From: Prochlorococcus sp. AG-418-O03
GTDB taxonomy: Bacteria > Cyanobacteriota > Cyanobacteriia > PCC-6307 > Cyanobiaceae
Direction of reading: 5' to 3'
DNA: 64,000 nt
Assembly (NCBI GenBank): GCA_003213855.1
Contig: QCMJ01000005.1
Span: forward strand, 1-64,000
The stretch's first letter is position 1; the number at the start of each line of letters is the position of its first letter. Positions 1 to 19,519 of this stretch are shown here, piece after piece. The notes beneath the pieces are model-generated. The model was not told the DNA's origin, ran no database searches, and saw only the letters and a list, made by a program, of their open reading frames with translations. The position numbers and the translations under genes were made by a program.

Positions 1-263
1 ACAAATTGCCGAAAGAAATCGTCTAATAAATAAGTCATATAAATCTACTGTTAGGACTTTAACTAAAAAAACCTTAGAAAACTGCGAAAAATATAAAAAA
101 AATCCTAATGAGGATAATAAAAAATTTAGTGAAAACAAGTCTTAATAAAGCTTTTAGCTTAATTGATAAAGCAGTTAAAAAAAATGTTCTACATAAGAAC
201 AATGGAGCTAATAAAAAATCGAAAATCAATAATTATGTAAAAACTTCTCTTACCACTGATTAG
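1..263 (+). pseudogene. rpsT: 30S ribosomal protein S20, 3' part, frameshifted
   Basis: The window opens inside a small basic protein that reads like S20 (QIAERNRL...KSTVRTLTKKTLEN). It binds 16S rRNA early in small-subunit assembly. The frame open from base 2 stops at 143-145. The rest of S20 (LVKTSLNKAFSLIDKAVKKN, ending at 263) continues in the other frame from about base 126. One extra A in the A6 run at 119-124 explains this: with five A's the frame is continuous. Because rpsT is normally essential, a sequencing or assembly error, or slippage on the A run, is more likely than real loss. The 5' end lies outside the window. Confidence 0.85.
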
Positions 264-280
264 AAAGACAGATCATAATT

Positions 281-1090
281 ATGAGCGATATAGAACTCAT
301 AGACTCTCACTGTCATTTGATATTTGAAAATTTTGAGAAAGATCTTGAAGATGTTGTTGTAAGATTGCGTTCAAGAGGTGTAAAAAAATTAGTTCATGCT
401 TGTTGCGAATTAACAGAAATTCCAAAGTTGAAAAAAATATCCCATGAATTTAATGAAATTTACTATTCAGTTGGTTTGCATCCGCTAGAAGCAAAAAAAT
501 GGGAACAAAGTTCAAAATCTCTTCTAAGAAAATCAGCTCTAGAAGATAGCCGAGTTGTAGCTATTGGGGAATTAGGCTTGGATTTTTTTAAAAATGAAAA
601 TAAAACTCAGCAGATTGAAGCACTTATTCCGCAAATGGAGTTAGCTTATGAACTTCAATTGCCCGTAATTATCCATTGCAGAGAAGCTGCAAATGAAATG
701 ATTGAGATATGTAGTGATCTCTCTAAAAAAGGAAAATGTCCTGATGGAGTACTTCATTGTTGGACAGGAACACCAAAAGAAATGAATCAATTCTTAGATC
801 TTGGATTTTACATCAGTTTTAGCGGTATAGTGACTTTCCCAAAAGCACATGAAATTCATGAGTGTGCCAAAGTAGTCCCAAATGATAAATACTTAATTGA
901 AACTGACTCGCCATTTTTAGCTCCTGTCCCGCATAGGGGTAAAAGAAATGAACCTGCGTTTGTTGAAAATGTTGCCAATTTTATGGCAGATTTAAGATCT
1001 ACTGAATTAACAACAATTGCTAGAGAGTCATATCAGAATGCTGAAGATTTGTTTAAATTTGACTTGTTAAGTAGACGTTGCAACTGTTAG
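281..1090 (+). CDS. tatD: TatD-family metal-dependent deoxyribonuclease
   Basis: This 269-residue protein has the TatD amidohydrolase-type TIM-barrel signature. It shows H10-x-H12 (DSHCHL), GLHP near 65-68, E97 in GELGLD, H132 in IIHCREA, H159 in HCWTG and D209 in ETDSPFLAP, which together form the two-metal site. Family members are cytosolic 3'-5' exonucleases linked to DNA repair and turnover. The length is typical. It starts 17 nt after rpsT and is followed by a 220-nt gap before rpoB, matching the usual picocyanobacterial order rpsT-tatD-rpoB. Confidence 0.93.
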   Translation: MSDIELIDSHCHLIFENFEKDLEDVVVRLRSRGVKKLVHACCELTEIPKLKKISHEFNEIYYSVGLHPLEAKKWEQSSKSLLRKSALEDSRVVAIGELGLDFFKNENKTQQIEALIPQMELAYELQLPVIIHCREAANEMIEICSDLSKKGKCPDGVLHCWTGTPKEMNQFLDLGFYISFSGIVTFPKAHEIHECAKVVPNDKYLIETDSPFLAPVPHRGKRNEPAFVENVANFMADLRSTELTTIARESYQNAEDLFKFDLLSRRCNC

Positions 1091-1310
1091 TATTAGGAAT
1101 TACTGGAAATTTTTCTTAATTTTTTGACTTTAACAAACACAGTTAATGATTTATCAGCATTAAACAAAATTTAATTCTTGTTTATTAGATTGTTTTTTGT
1201 TGAAATCGAGATTTAAATGTTGATCTCATTTTAAGTGAAAAGTTAAAGAACTAATTATTGAGTAGATTAAAAGTAAATAGTAAATCTCACAAAATCGCAG
1301 GTTTTCTTGG

Positions 1311-6547
<5,237 letters not shown>

Positions 6548-6554
6548 TCTTTAA

Positions 6555-10682
<4,128 letters not shown>

Positions 10683-10734
10683 ATATTATCTATTATTATT
10701 TTTAGTGACTAGAATGTATTTTTTAAATTTGTAA

Positions 10735-10890
<156 letters not shown>

Positions 10891-10907
10891 AAATAGTTTT
10901 TAAATAA

Positions 10908-11966
<1,059 letters not shown>

Positions 11967-12014
11967 TATTATCTAATAAAAATTGTTTAAAAGTCTCTTA
12001 AACAGGTTATTATT

Positions 12015-12161
12015 GTGGTAATTAATCTTAAATCTTTGGGTTTTATTAAGACAAAAATTCTACCTTTTGCTATAGTCTCACTCTTTGGGATTGCCTTCTT
12101 TGCTGTTAGTGCAAGAATTTGGTTACCAGGAGATATGATGTCTCCTGCCCCTATAAATTAA
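12015..12161 (+). CDS. small single-span membrane protein
   Basis: This is a GTG-started 48-residue ORF. It has a basic N-terminus (LKSLGFIKTK), one hydrophobic span at about 15-34 (LPFAIVSLFGIAFFAVSARI) and a short tail. It sits 48 nt after rlmN and 18 nt before the HEAT-repeat gene on the same strand. I do not recognise a named family. The length, topology and position suggest a genuine membrane micro-protein. Confidence 0.55.
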   Translation: MVINLKSLGFIKTKILPFAIVSLFGIAFFAVSARIWLPGDMMSPAPIN

Positions 12162-12179
12162 TATTTTTAGCTTTGCAAA

Positions 12180-12947
12180 ATGACAAAAAATAAGGATCCT
12201 AATAAAAAAAGCTTAGTTGATATCGCTGTTGATCCAGATGTTTTAGCGAGAGAATTGGCCTTAGAAATTGAAATAGATCCTTTAGAACAAATTGATGAAG
12301 ATTCTTTTTCAAAAGGTTTAAACATAACTCAGGAGTGCAATGAAGCATTAAAAATGCTTAAAGGGAATAAAGAAGAAAGAATACAGGGATTAAGAATATT
12401 TTGTGAATATCGAGATTCAAGATCTTTCCCCCTTTTGTTGCCATTACTAGATCAACCTTGTCCTGTTGAAAGAATGAGTGTTGTATATGCTTTAGGTCGT
12501 AATCCATGTCCTAGCGCGGTCGAGAAACTTGTTAGTCTTTTGGAGACTGACGATAATGCTTATGTCAGGAGAGCGACAGCATGGAGCTTAGCTAACTATG
12601 ATAATCAAATTGTTTTGGAGCCATTAATAAAAGCTTTGAAGAACGATGTTGCTGCAGTAAGGTTATGGTCATCTAGTTCTTTAGCTGAAATCGGAAATGT
12701 TTCTTTGAAAAATGCTCAATTGGCAGCAGAACAACTTTTAATAAGTTTAAAAATAGATAATGAACCGGGTGTAAGAAGTAATTGCATTTGGTCATTATGT
12801 AGATTGTACGAAAAATTAAATAATACATTTCAAGAAAGTTTCGTTGATGAATGTACCAAGATAGCTCTTTTCGATAAAGAACCTTCCGTTATGGAAGAAG
12901 CAAAGACTGCCTTGGATTCAATGGGGATGCAAGGTTTTTATAACTAA
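12180..12947 (+). CDS. HEAT-repeat (PBS-lyase-like) protein
   Basis: This 255-residue, largely helical protein is built of HEAT-like repeats from about residue 65 onward. Examples are RMSVVYALGRNPCPSAVEKLVSLLETD, YVRRATAWSLANYDNQIVLEPLIKAL, VRLWSSSSLAEIG and VRSNCIWSLCRLY. Such repeats occur in phycobilin lyases (CpcE) and NblB-type proteins, but they are generic protein-binding scaffolds. High-light Prochlorococcus has no phycobilisome, so a lyase role should not be assumed. Function is unknown. Confidence 0.8.
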   Translation: MTKNKDPNKKSLVDIAVDPDVLARELALEIEIDPLEQIDEDSFSKGLNITQECNEALKMLKGNKEERIQGLRIFCEYRDSRSFPLLLPLLDQPCPVERMSVVYALGRNPCPSAVEKLVSLLETDDNAYVRRATAWSLANYDNQIVLEPLIKALKNDVAAVRLWSSSSLAEIGNVSLKNAQLAAEQLLISLKIDNEPGVRSNCIWSLCRLYEKLNNTFQESFVDECTKIALFDKEPSVMEEAKTALDSMGMQGFYN

Positions 12948-13097
12948 ATTTCTTAATTTTTTTTTATTAGCACACTATTGAAAAAGTTTATTTATTAGAT
13001 ATTCAATATAAAAATTAAAATTAATTAACTTGTACCAACTGAAACAAAAAAATTTCGTTATTCTATATAAAGTAAAAGTACTTAGTACTTGAATTTA

Positions 13098-13313
13098 ATG
13101 CCTCAAAAAACATTGAGATTCAAAATTCATCAAGACGGAAGAGTTGAAGAGACAGTAGAAGGTTTTACTGGTAATTCATGCAATGATGCCACAAGAAATC
13201 TTGAAGAAGCTCTCGGTAAAGTAACAGTTAAAAATAAAACTTCTGATGCTTTCCTCTCTAATCAAAATGAAAAATTAAAACAATTTAACCACGAATCTAA
13301 TGTCACACTTTAG
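13098..13313 (+). CDS. DUF2997-type small protein, Ycf35 partner
   Basis: This 71-residue protein begins MPQKTLRFKIHQDGRVEETVEGFTG. The pattern, with a beta-hairpin and the DGRVEE(T)V core, matches DUF2997, usually found next to Ycf35. A TTG three codons upstream (13089) is open but the ATG fits the family start better. Its last 14 bases overlap the start of the ycf35 gene, which implies translational coupling. Confidence 0.75.
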   Translation: MPQKTLRFKIHQDGRVEETVEGFTGNSCNDATRNLEEALGKVTVKNKTSDAFLSNQNEKLKQFNHESNVTL

Positions 13314-13692
13314 TACGATTAAAACCCAGCTCAAAGAAGCAGAGCCATTAATTAAGGCTTTAAATCATTTCGGTTATAGTATTAATCAACAAGAAAAGTT
13401 TGTAAAAGGATATAAAGGTCAATTCACAGCCGTTGATATAAGTATGAATTTACCTGGTGATACCCAAGTTGGATTTAAATGGGATAACAATTCTAATGCA
13501 TATGAATTAGTTACTGACCTTGATCTATGGAAATTTGAGATTCCAGTAGAAAGATTTATCTCAAAAGTTACACAAATGTATGCTTACCAAACAATCATTT
13601 CTAAAACGCAAGAAGATGGATATCAAATCGTAGAGCAAAAAAATAAAAATGACGGTTCTATCGAATTGGTCTTAACCAAGTGGGAAAACTAA
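13300..13692 (+). CDS. ycf35: Ycf35 family protein (DUF1257)
   Basis: This 130-residue protein begins MSHFSTIKTQLKE and ends IELVLTKWEN, the typical borders of Ycf35. The family is conserved in cyanobacteria and red-lineage plastids and has no settled function. It overlaps the DUF2997 gene and is followed after 9 nt by a ferredoxin, so the three genes form one compact unit. The linkage suggests a shared redox or Fe-S related role; that is inference. Confidence 0.85.
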   Translation: MSHFSTIKTQLKEAEPLIKALNHFGYSINQQEKFVKGYKGQFTAVDISMNLPGDTQVGFKWDNNSNAYELVTDLDLWKFEIPVERFISKVTQMYAYQTIISKTQEDGYQIVEQKNKNDGSIELVLTKWEN

Positions 13693-13701
13693 TGTCAAGA
13701 T

Positions 13702-14061
13702 ATGGATTTTACGGATCCATTTCATAATACTGAAGAAAATATTGAAATTACAGGCTATGAGCCAGTTTTAGGTGGTCAATTAGCCGAAAAAGCTGTTTGG
13801 GTTGACGAGGCTAAATGTATTGGTTGCCAATATTGCGTACACGTAGCTTCGAATACTTTTATGGTTGATGAATTTCATGGTAGAAGTCGAGCCATTAGGC
13901 AAGATGGAGATAGTTCTGATGTCATACAAGAAGCAATAGATACATGCCCTGTTGATTGTATTCATTGGGTCAAATTTGAAGAATTAGATGATTTAGAGAA
14001 TAGTCTCGATAGGGATATGTTTCAAACATTTGGAAAGCCACCGAGAATGAATAAGCACTAA
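13702..14061 (+). CDS. [4Fe-4S] ferredoxin-like protein
   Basis: This 119-residue protein has one cluster-binding set: C39-x2-C42-x2-C45 (CIGCQYC) and C82 followed by Pro, with a further C86. That is the layout of a single-cluster bacterial-type ferredoxin. A C-terminal acidic helix follows (KFEELDDLENSLDRD). The protein lies directly behind ycf35 and just before an aldo-keto reductase. It is an electron carrier of unknown partner. Confidence 0.85.
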   Translation: MDFTDPFHNTEENIEITGYEPVLGGQLAEKAVWVDEAKCIGCQYCVHVASNTFMVDEFHGRSRAIRQDGDSSDVIQEAIDTCPVDCIHWVKFEELDDLENSLDRDMFQTFGKPPRMNKH

Positions 14062-14071
14062 TATCAAAAAG

Positions 14072-15265
14072 ATGCAATATCGTAGATTTGGTAGAACCAA
14101 TCTGAAGATTCCTGTTTTATCTTTAGGTGGTATGAGATTTCAAAAAAGTTGGGATCAATTGGATTTTTCTGAGGTTTCATACGAAGAACAAAATAAAGTA
14201 GAAAATATATTAGATCTTGCAACACAATATGGCTTAAGTCATGTAGAAACTGCCAAGTATTATGGAACTTCAGAGGTGCAATTAGGGATGTGTTTTAAAA
14301 ATACTAATAAAATCCCAAATATTATTCAAACAAAGATTCCACCAAATAGTGATCCGACAATTTTTGAGAAAGACGTCATAACAAGTATTGAGAAATTGAA
14401 AGTTAAAAAAATTGATTTGTTAGCAATACATGGTATCAATACTGCTGAACATTTACATCAGGCTATTCGAGATGGAGGTTGCATTGATATTTTGAGGAAT
14501 TTTCAAAAAGAAAATTTAATTGGATCTATTGGATTTTCAACCCATGGAAAATCTTCACTTATTGAAAAGGCCATATCAACAAACTTATTTGATTATGTAA
14601 ATTTGCACTGGTATTTCATTAATCAGGAAAATACAAAGGTTATTAATTTAGCTAATAAGCATGATCTTGGTGTTTTCATAATAAGTCCCACTGATAAAGG
14701 GGGACATCTTCATACTCCCTCAAGAAAAATGTTGGAATTTTGTAAACCACTTCATCCTATAGTTTTTAATGATCTTTTTTGCTTAAGAAATCAAAATGTC
14801 CATACTTTGAGTGTCGGTATTGCAAAAGATACAGATTTTGCTCTGCATTTAGAAGCTGTCTCGTTGTTATCAGAATCTGAGAAGTATGTGCCTAAGATAA
14901 TTAATAAATTAAGGCAGGAATCAATTAATTCCTTAGGTTTAGAGTGGCATCAAAATTGGAATAGAAATTTACCAAGTTGGGAATATACTCCGGGAAATAT
15001 TAATATTCCTGTTCTGCTTTGGCTTTCAAATTTAATTGATTGGTTGGGTATGGAAGGATATGCAAGAGCTAGATATCAATTGCTTGGCAATGGAAGCCAC
15101 TGGTTCCCAGGATGTAACGCTAATTTATTAGATGTGGATGTATCCGAAGGCCAATTATTGAAAGTTTTAGAAGGCCATATAAATCCAAAAAAAGTTATGA
15201 GAAAATTAAGAACTTTAAAAGAAAAGTTTGGAGATAAGAATGCTAAAAGATTATCAAGAAAATAA
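14072..15265 (+). CDS. aldo/keto reductase family oxidoreductase
   Basis: This 397-residue protein starts with the aldo/keto reductase barrel (MQYRRFGRTNLKIPVLSLGGMR). The usual D-T-A-x-x-Y-G is ETAKYYG here, so the catalytic-tetrad Asp appears as E59 while Y64 is kept. A Lys (QTKIPP) and His (LLAIHGIN) match the remaining tetrad positions. About 100 C-terminal residues follow the barrel. The 10-nt gap after the ferredoxin gene suggests cotranscription. Substrate is unknown. Confidence 0.85.
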   Translation: MQYRRFGRTNLKIPVLSLGGMRFQKSWDQLDFSEVSYEEQNKVENILDLATQYGLSHVETAKYYGTSEVQLGMCFKNTNKIPNIIQTKIPPNSDPTIFEKDVITSIEKLKVKKIDLLAIHGINTAEHLHQAIRDGGCIDILRNFQKENLIGSIGFSTHGKSSLIEKAISTNLFDYVNLHWYFINQENTKVINLANKHDLGVFIISPTDKGGHLHTPSRKMLEFCKPLHPIVFNDLFCLRNQNVHTLSVGIAKDTDFALHLEAVSLLSESEKYVPKIINKLRQESINSLGLEWHQNWNRNLPSWEYTPGNINIPVLLWLSNLIDWLGMEGYARARYQLLGNGSHWFPGCNANLLDVDVSEGQLLKVLEGHINPKKVMRKLRTLKEKFGDKNAKRLSRK

Positions 15266-15267
15266 TT

Positions 15268-15981
15268 TCATAATGGATTTTTTTCAGGCTTGCCAACTTT
15301 TCTTGGGTAAATTTCAGGACAAAAATTCTTTGGTTGAATAAGAATAATATTTCGAGTGCCTTTATTTCTTGGTAATAGTATCTCTTTTTTATCTTTAACT
15401 TTCCCTTCTAATATTTCTAAAGTTTTATCTAGATTTTTGCTTTCTTGATGCGTCCATTTGCCACAATATAAAACTCCAAACCCCTCTTTTTTTAACATTG
15501 GTAGTATATATTCTGAAACTGTTGATGGATTACTAACCGCTCTAGTTGTTGCAATATTAAAATTATTTCTCATTAATGATTGGTGGGCTAAATTCTCAAT
15601 ACGATCATTGATTACATGAATATTGTTTTTAAAATTGATCTTTTTAATTAAGACTTTTAGTGCATCTGTTTTCTTTTTCAAAGAATCAATTAGGTATATC
15701 TCAGAATTAGGATGAGTTATTGCATAAGCTAAACCTGGGAAGCCACAGCCTGATCCAATATCTAAAAATTTTTTATTATCAAAATTAATATTCGTGAAAG
15801 CTTTGAATGGCCAAATGCTGTCAAAAACTTGAGATACCCAATAATCATCACCATCAGTTAATCTTGTGAGATTGGTCTTATTATTTAATTCTTTAATTTT
15901 AATTTGTAACTCTTGAAATAAATTTATTTCTTCTTCAGTTATTAAGGAAAGAATTTCTTCTGGAATGTTTTGTTTTTTCAT
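15268..15981 (-). CDS. rsmG: 16S rRNA (guanine-527-N7)-methyltransferase RsmG
   Basis: This 237-residue SAM-dependent methyltransferase has the RsmG/GidB glycine-rich motif FLDIGSGCGFPGLAYA, followed by the TTRAVSNPSTVSEYILPML region typical of the family. It makes m7G527 in 16S rRNA, a position relevant to streptomycin sensitivity. It is convergent with the aldo/keto reductase gene with only 2 nt between stops. Confidence 0.95.
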   Translation of the reverse strand: MKKQNIPEEILSLITEEEINLFQELQIKIKELNNKTNLTRLTDGDDYWVSQVFDSIWPFKAFTNINFDNKKFLDIGSGCGFPGLAYAITHPNSEIYLIDSLKKKTDALKVLIKKINFKNNIHVINDRIENLAHQSLMRNNFNIATTRAVSNPSTVSEYILPMLKKEGFGVLYCGKWTHQESKNLDKTLEILEGKVKDKKEILLPRNKGTRNIILIQPKNFCPEIYPRKVGKPEKNPL

Positions 15982-16070
15982 TTCTTTATAAATATGAATT
16001 TAAACCATCCATTAAATACATTCTATTTAGTAAAAATTTATTAGAATTACAATATTAATAAAAGATTATT

Positions 16071-16511
16071 TTGAAAGGGGAAACTTCCTATTACAAAATT
16101 TTAGGTGTAAATGAAAATGCATCCAATCATGAATTAAGAAAGGCATTTTGTAAACTTTCTATTGAGTTGCATCCCGATACAACTTCATTAGAAATAGACG
16201 TTGCTAAAAGTAAGTTTCAAGAAGTTCTTGAAGCTTATGAACATTTAAATAATAGTAATTTGAGGAAAATATATGATGACAAACTAAAAGAAAACTCTAG
16301 GATTACAAATAATACTAACGTTTTAAATAATTTAGTAATCGATTCTAATAATCAAAATTTAATAGGAAATAGAAGACCTTTTTCGAATGGAGAATTGTTT
16401 TCGTTGTTTCTTTTAATTATCATCATTTCTATAAGTTTAATTGGTTCAGTTTTTATTGCTTCTTTTACTGGAAAAGAATTAGAGACAATACCGCTTTGGC
16501 TAATTAAATAA
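16071..16511 (+). CDS. DnaJ-domain membrane-anchored protein
   Basis: This 146-residue protein carries a J domain at residues 5-68 with the HPD triad at 34-36 (ELHPDT), the element that stimulates Hsp70 ATPase. An Asn-rich linker leads to a C-terminal membrane span at about 103-127 (SLFLLIIIISISLIGSVFIA). It lacks the Gly/Phe and zinc-finger regions of a full DnaJ, so it is a tail-anchored J-protein recruiting an Hsp70 to a membrane. The start is TTG. Confidence 0.85.
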   Translation: MKGETSYYKILGVNENASNHELRKAFCKLSIELHPDTTSLEIDVAKSKFQEVLEAYEHLNNSNLRKIYDDKLKENSRITNNTNVLNNLVIDSNNQNLIGNRRPFSNGELFSLFLLIIIISISLIGSVFIASFTGKELETIPLWLIK

Positions 16512-16527
16512 TTTTTTAAAAAAGTCT

Positions 16528-16785
16528 GTGAATCTCTCTAAAAAACCTATCAATCAAAATTCACTGCAATCATTGGAATTGTGGCTAACTGATTTAGGTG
16601 CCGTGAAGGATATTAATAATCCATCTAAATGGTATCTGTTACTTTCAAATTGGAATGCAACTATTATTTTTGAACAAGAAGATTTAAGTGTTATATGGGA
16701 AAGTGAAGGACAAGAAACTAAAAGACTATTTTCTTACTGCATTAATAGAGAAGATGTGGAAAATGCAATACTGCAGGGACCTTAA
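16528..16785 (+). CDS. DUF3143-type cyanobacterial protein
   Basis: This 85-residue protein has the form LxxWLTDLGAxxDxxxPSKWYL followed by short beta strands, which I recognise as the cyanobacterial DUF3143 family. The start is GTG. It follows the J-domain gene by 16 nt, a pairing common in cyanobacteria. Function is unknown. Confidence 0.7.
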   Translation: MNLSKKPINQNSLQSLELWLTDLGAVKDINNPSKWYLLLSNWNATIIFEQEDLSVIWESEGQETKRLFSYCINREDVENAILQGP

Positions 16786-16793
16786 ACTTCTAT

Positions 16794-18095
16794 CTAAAGA
16801 TTGTCTAAAATTTGCCTTATTATCCAGTAACTTTTCCCCAATTGATCATCAGTTATACAGAGAGGCGGCAAGAGGTAAATAACATTCCCGAGGGGCCTAA
16901 TGAATAAACCTTGCTCCATTGCAAGACTCTTTATTTCTTTCCCAATATTATTGAAATAACCTTTTTTGTTTCCAATATCTAAATCGAAGGCAGCAATTGT
17001 GCCGGAAACCCTTACCTTCTTTATATAAGGTAAGTTTTTAAATTTAATTAGATGAGATAAATGTTTTTCTTCAAATGAAAGGTATTTTTGTGGTTCTTTT
17101 TCTAATAAATCAAGGCTAGCGTTTGCTGCAGCACAACCTAAAGGATTAGCAGTAAAACTATGTCCATGCCAAAAAGTTTTTCTTGGGGAATCATCAATAA
17201 AGGATTGAAAAATTTTTTCTTTACATAAAGTTATTCCCATCGGTAAAAATCCACCAGTTAAACCTTTTGAAATACTTATTAAATCAGGAATGATTTTTGC
17301 CTTTTGAAAAGCAAAAAGGGTTCCACATCTTCCAAACCCAGTCAATACTTCATCGGCAATTAACAAAGAATTATTATTTTTTATGATTTCTGAAACTTTT
17401 TTTATAAACTGAGGCCTAACCATATTCATCCCTCCTGCTCCTTGAACAAGTGGCTCAAGAATTACTGCAACTGTGGGAGTTTTAAGTAGAGTTTCTAATT
17501 TTTGGATCGCCTTATTTTCTTTATTTTCTACCTCTTCATCGTTCATCCAAGTTGAAGGCCATGGGACTCTTCTAACTGGGAACATAAGATTATCGAAATT
17601 CTCATTAAAAATATTTCTTTCACCTAAAGCCATTGCGCCAAATGTATCACCATGATAGGCGCCATCAAAAGCCACTATTTGAGTTCTTGTCTCTCCTTTA
17701 TTTTGCCATGATTGGAAGGCAATTTTTAAAGCGACTTCCACTGCAGTAGAACCGTTATCAGAAAAGAACAATCTTTCTATTTTTGTTAATTCACTAAGTC
17801 TTTCCGCTAATTTTTTTGCCTGTGGATGTAAGAAATCAGCAAATATAACTTGCTCAAGTTTTTTTGATTGATCAAAAATGGCATCCGCAATATATTCGTT
17901 ACTATGACCATGAAGAGTTACCCACCAACTACTAATTGCATCTATTAGTTCTTTTTCAGGATCTTTAGTAAATAGGAGGGCATCTTTACCATGAGTTACT
18001 TCTATCTGCGGTTTGCTGTTATTGATTTGCGTAAAAGGTGGCCAAATATTTGGGTGCCAATCTTGATTTGGAGTTTTTGAATCCAAAGATTTCAT
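16794..18095 (-). CDS. bioA: adenosylmethionine-8-amino-7-oxononanoate aminotransferase
   Basis: This 433-residue class III aminotransferase converts KAPA to DAPA using SAM as amino donor, the third step of the biotin ring-assembly route. The PLP lysine is K277 in SISKGLTGG and the ring-nitrogen Asp is D248 in IADEVLTGFGR. SWWVTLHGH near 56-64 and GDTFGAMALG fit BioA. It is the last gene of the minus-strand bio operon, starting one base from the bioD stop. Confidence 0.96.
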   Translation of the reverse strand: MKSLDSKTPNQDWHPNIWPPFTQINNSKPQIEVTHGKDALLFTKDPEKELIDAISSWWVTLHGHSNEYIADAIFDQSKKLEQVIFADFLHPQAKKLAERLSELTKIERLFFSDNGSTAVEVALKIAFQSWQNKGETRTQIVAFDGAYHGDTFGAMALGERNIFNENFDNLMFPVRRVPWPSTWMNDEEVENKENKAIQKLETLLKTPTVAVILEPLVQGAGGMNMVRPQFIKKVSEIIKNNNSLLIADEVLTGFGRCGTLFAFQKAKIIPDLISISKGLTGGFLPMGITLCKEKIFQSFIDDSPRKTFWHGHSFTANPLGCAAANASLDLLEKEPQKYLSFEEKHLSHLIKFKNLPYIKKVRVSGTIAAFDLDIGNKKGYFNNIGKEIKSLAMEQGLFIRPLGNVIYLLPPLCITDDQLGKSYWIIRQILDNL

Positions 18096-18761
18096 TTAAC
18101 TTATTTTTGAGTTTAATAGTGAGATCAACTTATTCTTGATGTCTAGTTCTTTCCATAGTATATCTAAATTATTTGAGTCCATTTTTTTGATGTAAGGAAA
18201 TTCAGCAATTAAAGGAATACCACTAAAATCAACTAGAGTTTTTGGATTATCTAGGTGTTTTTCGCCATTGACTACTAAACCTAAAATCTCAATATTTCTT
18301 CGTTTTAAGGCCTCAATACTAAGCAGGGTATGGTTAAGAGTGCCAAGTGAGCTCTTACATACAAGTATTACCGGAAGATTCCATTCTTTTATTTGATCTA
18401 TTTGCAAAAAATTGCGTGTTATTGGAACCATTAATCCACCTGCAGTTTCTATAATTAGTGAGCCTTGCATTTTTGGCAATCTCAACTTGTCAAAGTTAAT
18501 AGCTTTTTGATCTATTTCAGCAGCCCAATGCGGAGATAGAGGTTTTGTAAAGACATAAGCTTCTTTGATTATTTTCTCTTTACTTACTTGTGCAAGTTTT
18601 TCAACAGTTTGACTATCAGTTTGCGATTCAATCCCACTTTGAATAGGTTTCCAATAAAAGGAATTTAATCCTTTAACGAAAAAAGAGCTTATTAAAGTTT
18701 TCCCAATATCAGTATCTGTTCCACAAATTATAAATTTGAAAATATTTTTGTGATTACTCAT
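18096..18761 (-). CDS. bioD: dethiobiotin synthetase
   Basis: This 221-residue ATP-dependent carboxylase closes the ureido ring of dethiobiotin. The P-loop GTDTDIGKT is at residues 14-22, and ETAGGLMVP carries the second conserved motif. Its start overlaps the bioC stop by 4 nt (ATGA type), a sign of coupled translation. Confidence 0.95.
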   Translation of the reverse strand: MSNHKNIFKFIICGTDTDIGKTLISSFFVKGLNSFYWKPIQSGIESQTDSQTVEKLAQVSKEKIIKEAYVFTKPLSPHWAAEIDQKAINFDKLRLPKMQGSLIIETAGGLMVPITRNFLQIDQIKEWNLPVILVCKSSLGTLNHTLLSIEALKRRNIEILGLVVNGEKHLDNPKTLVDFSGIPLIAEFPYIKKMDSNNLDILWKELDIKNKLISLLNSKIS

Positions 18762-19519
18762 AATTTCTTTATGATTTGAATCTCAATTTGCCATGAAAGG
18801 TTCACTGTATTATTGTAATTCTTTGGCCAAAACTTTTGAATTTCCTTAAGATCTTTCACTGTTTTGCGTTTAAATTTTGTTGATTGTGCTCCTACATTTT
18901 TAATGCTTCTAAAAAGCTTATATACATCTTTAAAGTTTTCAAGATAATTAAACTGTTCTGAATAATGTATTTCAGTTGATTTGAAATCTTTTAATAATTC
19001 TTTAGAGCAAGGGAAATTAAGACCACTATATTCAATATCAATTTTTTTACAAGTATCTTTCCATTCAGGAAAACAATCTTTTGTTGGATATGAAATGATT
19101 AAAAACCCTCCAGGTGTTAATTTGCTAAACCAATTTTTTATTATCTTTTCTGGGTTGTTTAACCAATGTATGCAAAAGTTAGATGTTAATAGAGAACAGT
19201 TATTTATTTCAGGAGGTAAATCATTATTCAAATCCCATAAAAATTTTTTTCTAGATAATTTATTCTCAAGAAGCATTTTCTTGCTGAAATCAATTCTGGA
19301 AACTTTTTGGGAAGAAAATTTTTTTTCTATTTCATCTGCTAATAGTCCTGGTCCTGATCCTAGATCTATCCATTCACCTTTTTTTTGGGGATTTAATTCT
19401 TTGATAAATTCAACAATCTTTTTTGCAAAAAATCTTTGAATATTTGAATGCTCTAAATATCGATATGCAGCATCATTGAAATTATTTTTTATTTTATCAT
19501 TCCACTTTTTACTATCCAT
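18758..19519 (-). CDS. bioC: malonyl-ACP O-methyltransferase BioC
   Basis: This 253-residue class I methyltransferase has motif I WIDLGSGPGLLADEI near residues 46-60 and the N-terminal NFNDAAYRYLEHSNIQ segment of BioC. It methylates malonyl-ACP so that fatty-acid synthesis can build a pimeloyl methyl ester. It overlaps bioK by 8 nt and bioD by 4 nt, consistent with its place in the biotin operon. Confidence 0.9.
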   Translation of the reverse strand: MDSKKWNDKIKNNFNDAAYRYLEHSNIQRFFAKKIVEFIKELNPQKKGEWIDLGSGPGLLADEIEKKFSSQKVSRIDFSKKMLLENKLSRKKFLWDLNNDLPPEINNCSLLTSNFCIHWLNNPEKIIKNWFSKLTPGGFLIISYPTKDCFPEWKDTCKKIDIEYSGLNFPCSKELLKDFKSTEIHYSEQFNYLENFKDVYKLFRSIKNVGAQSTKFKRKTVKDLKEIQKFWPKNYNNTVNLSWQIEIQIIKKL

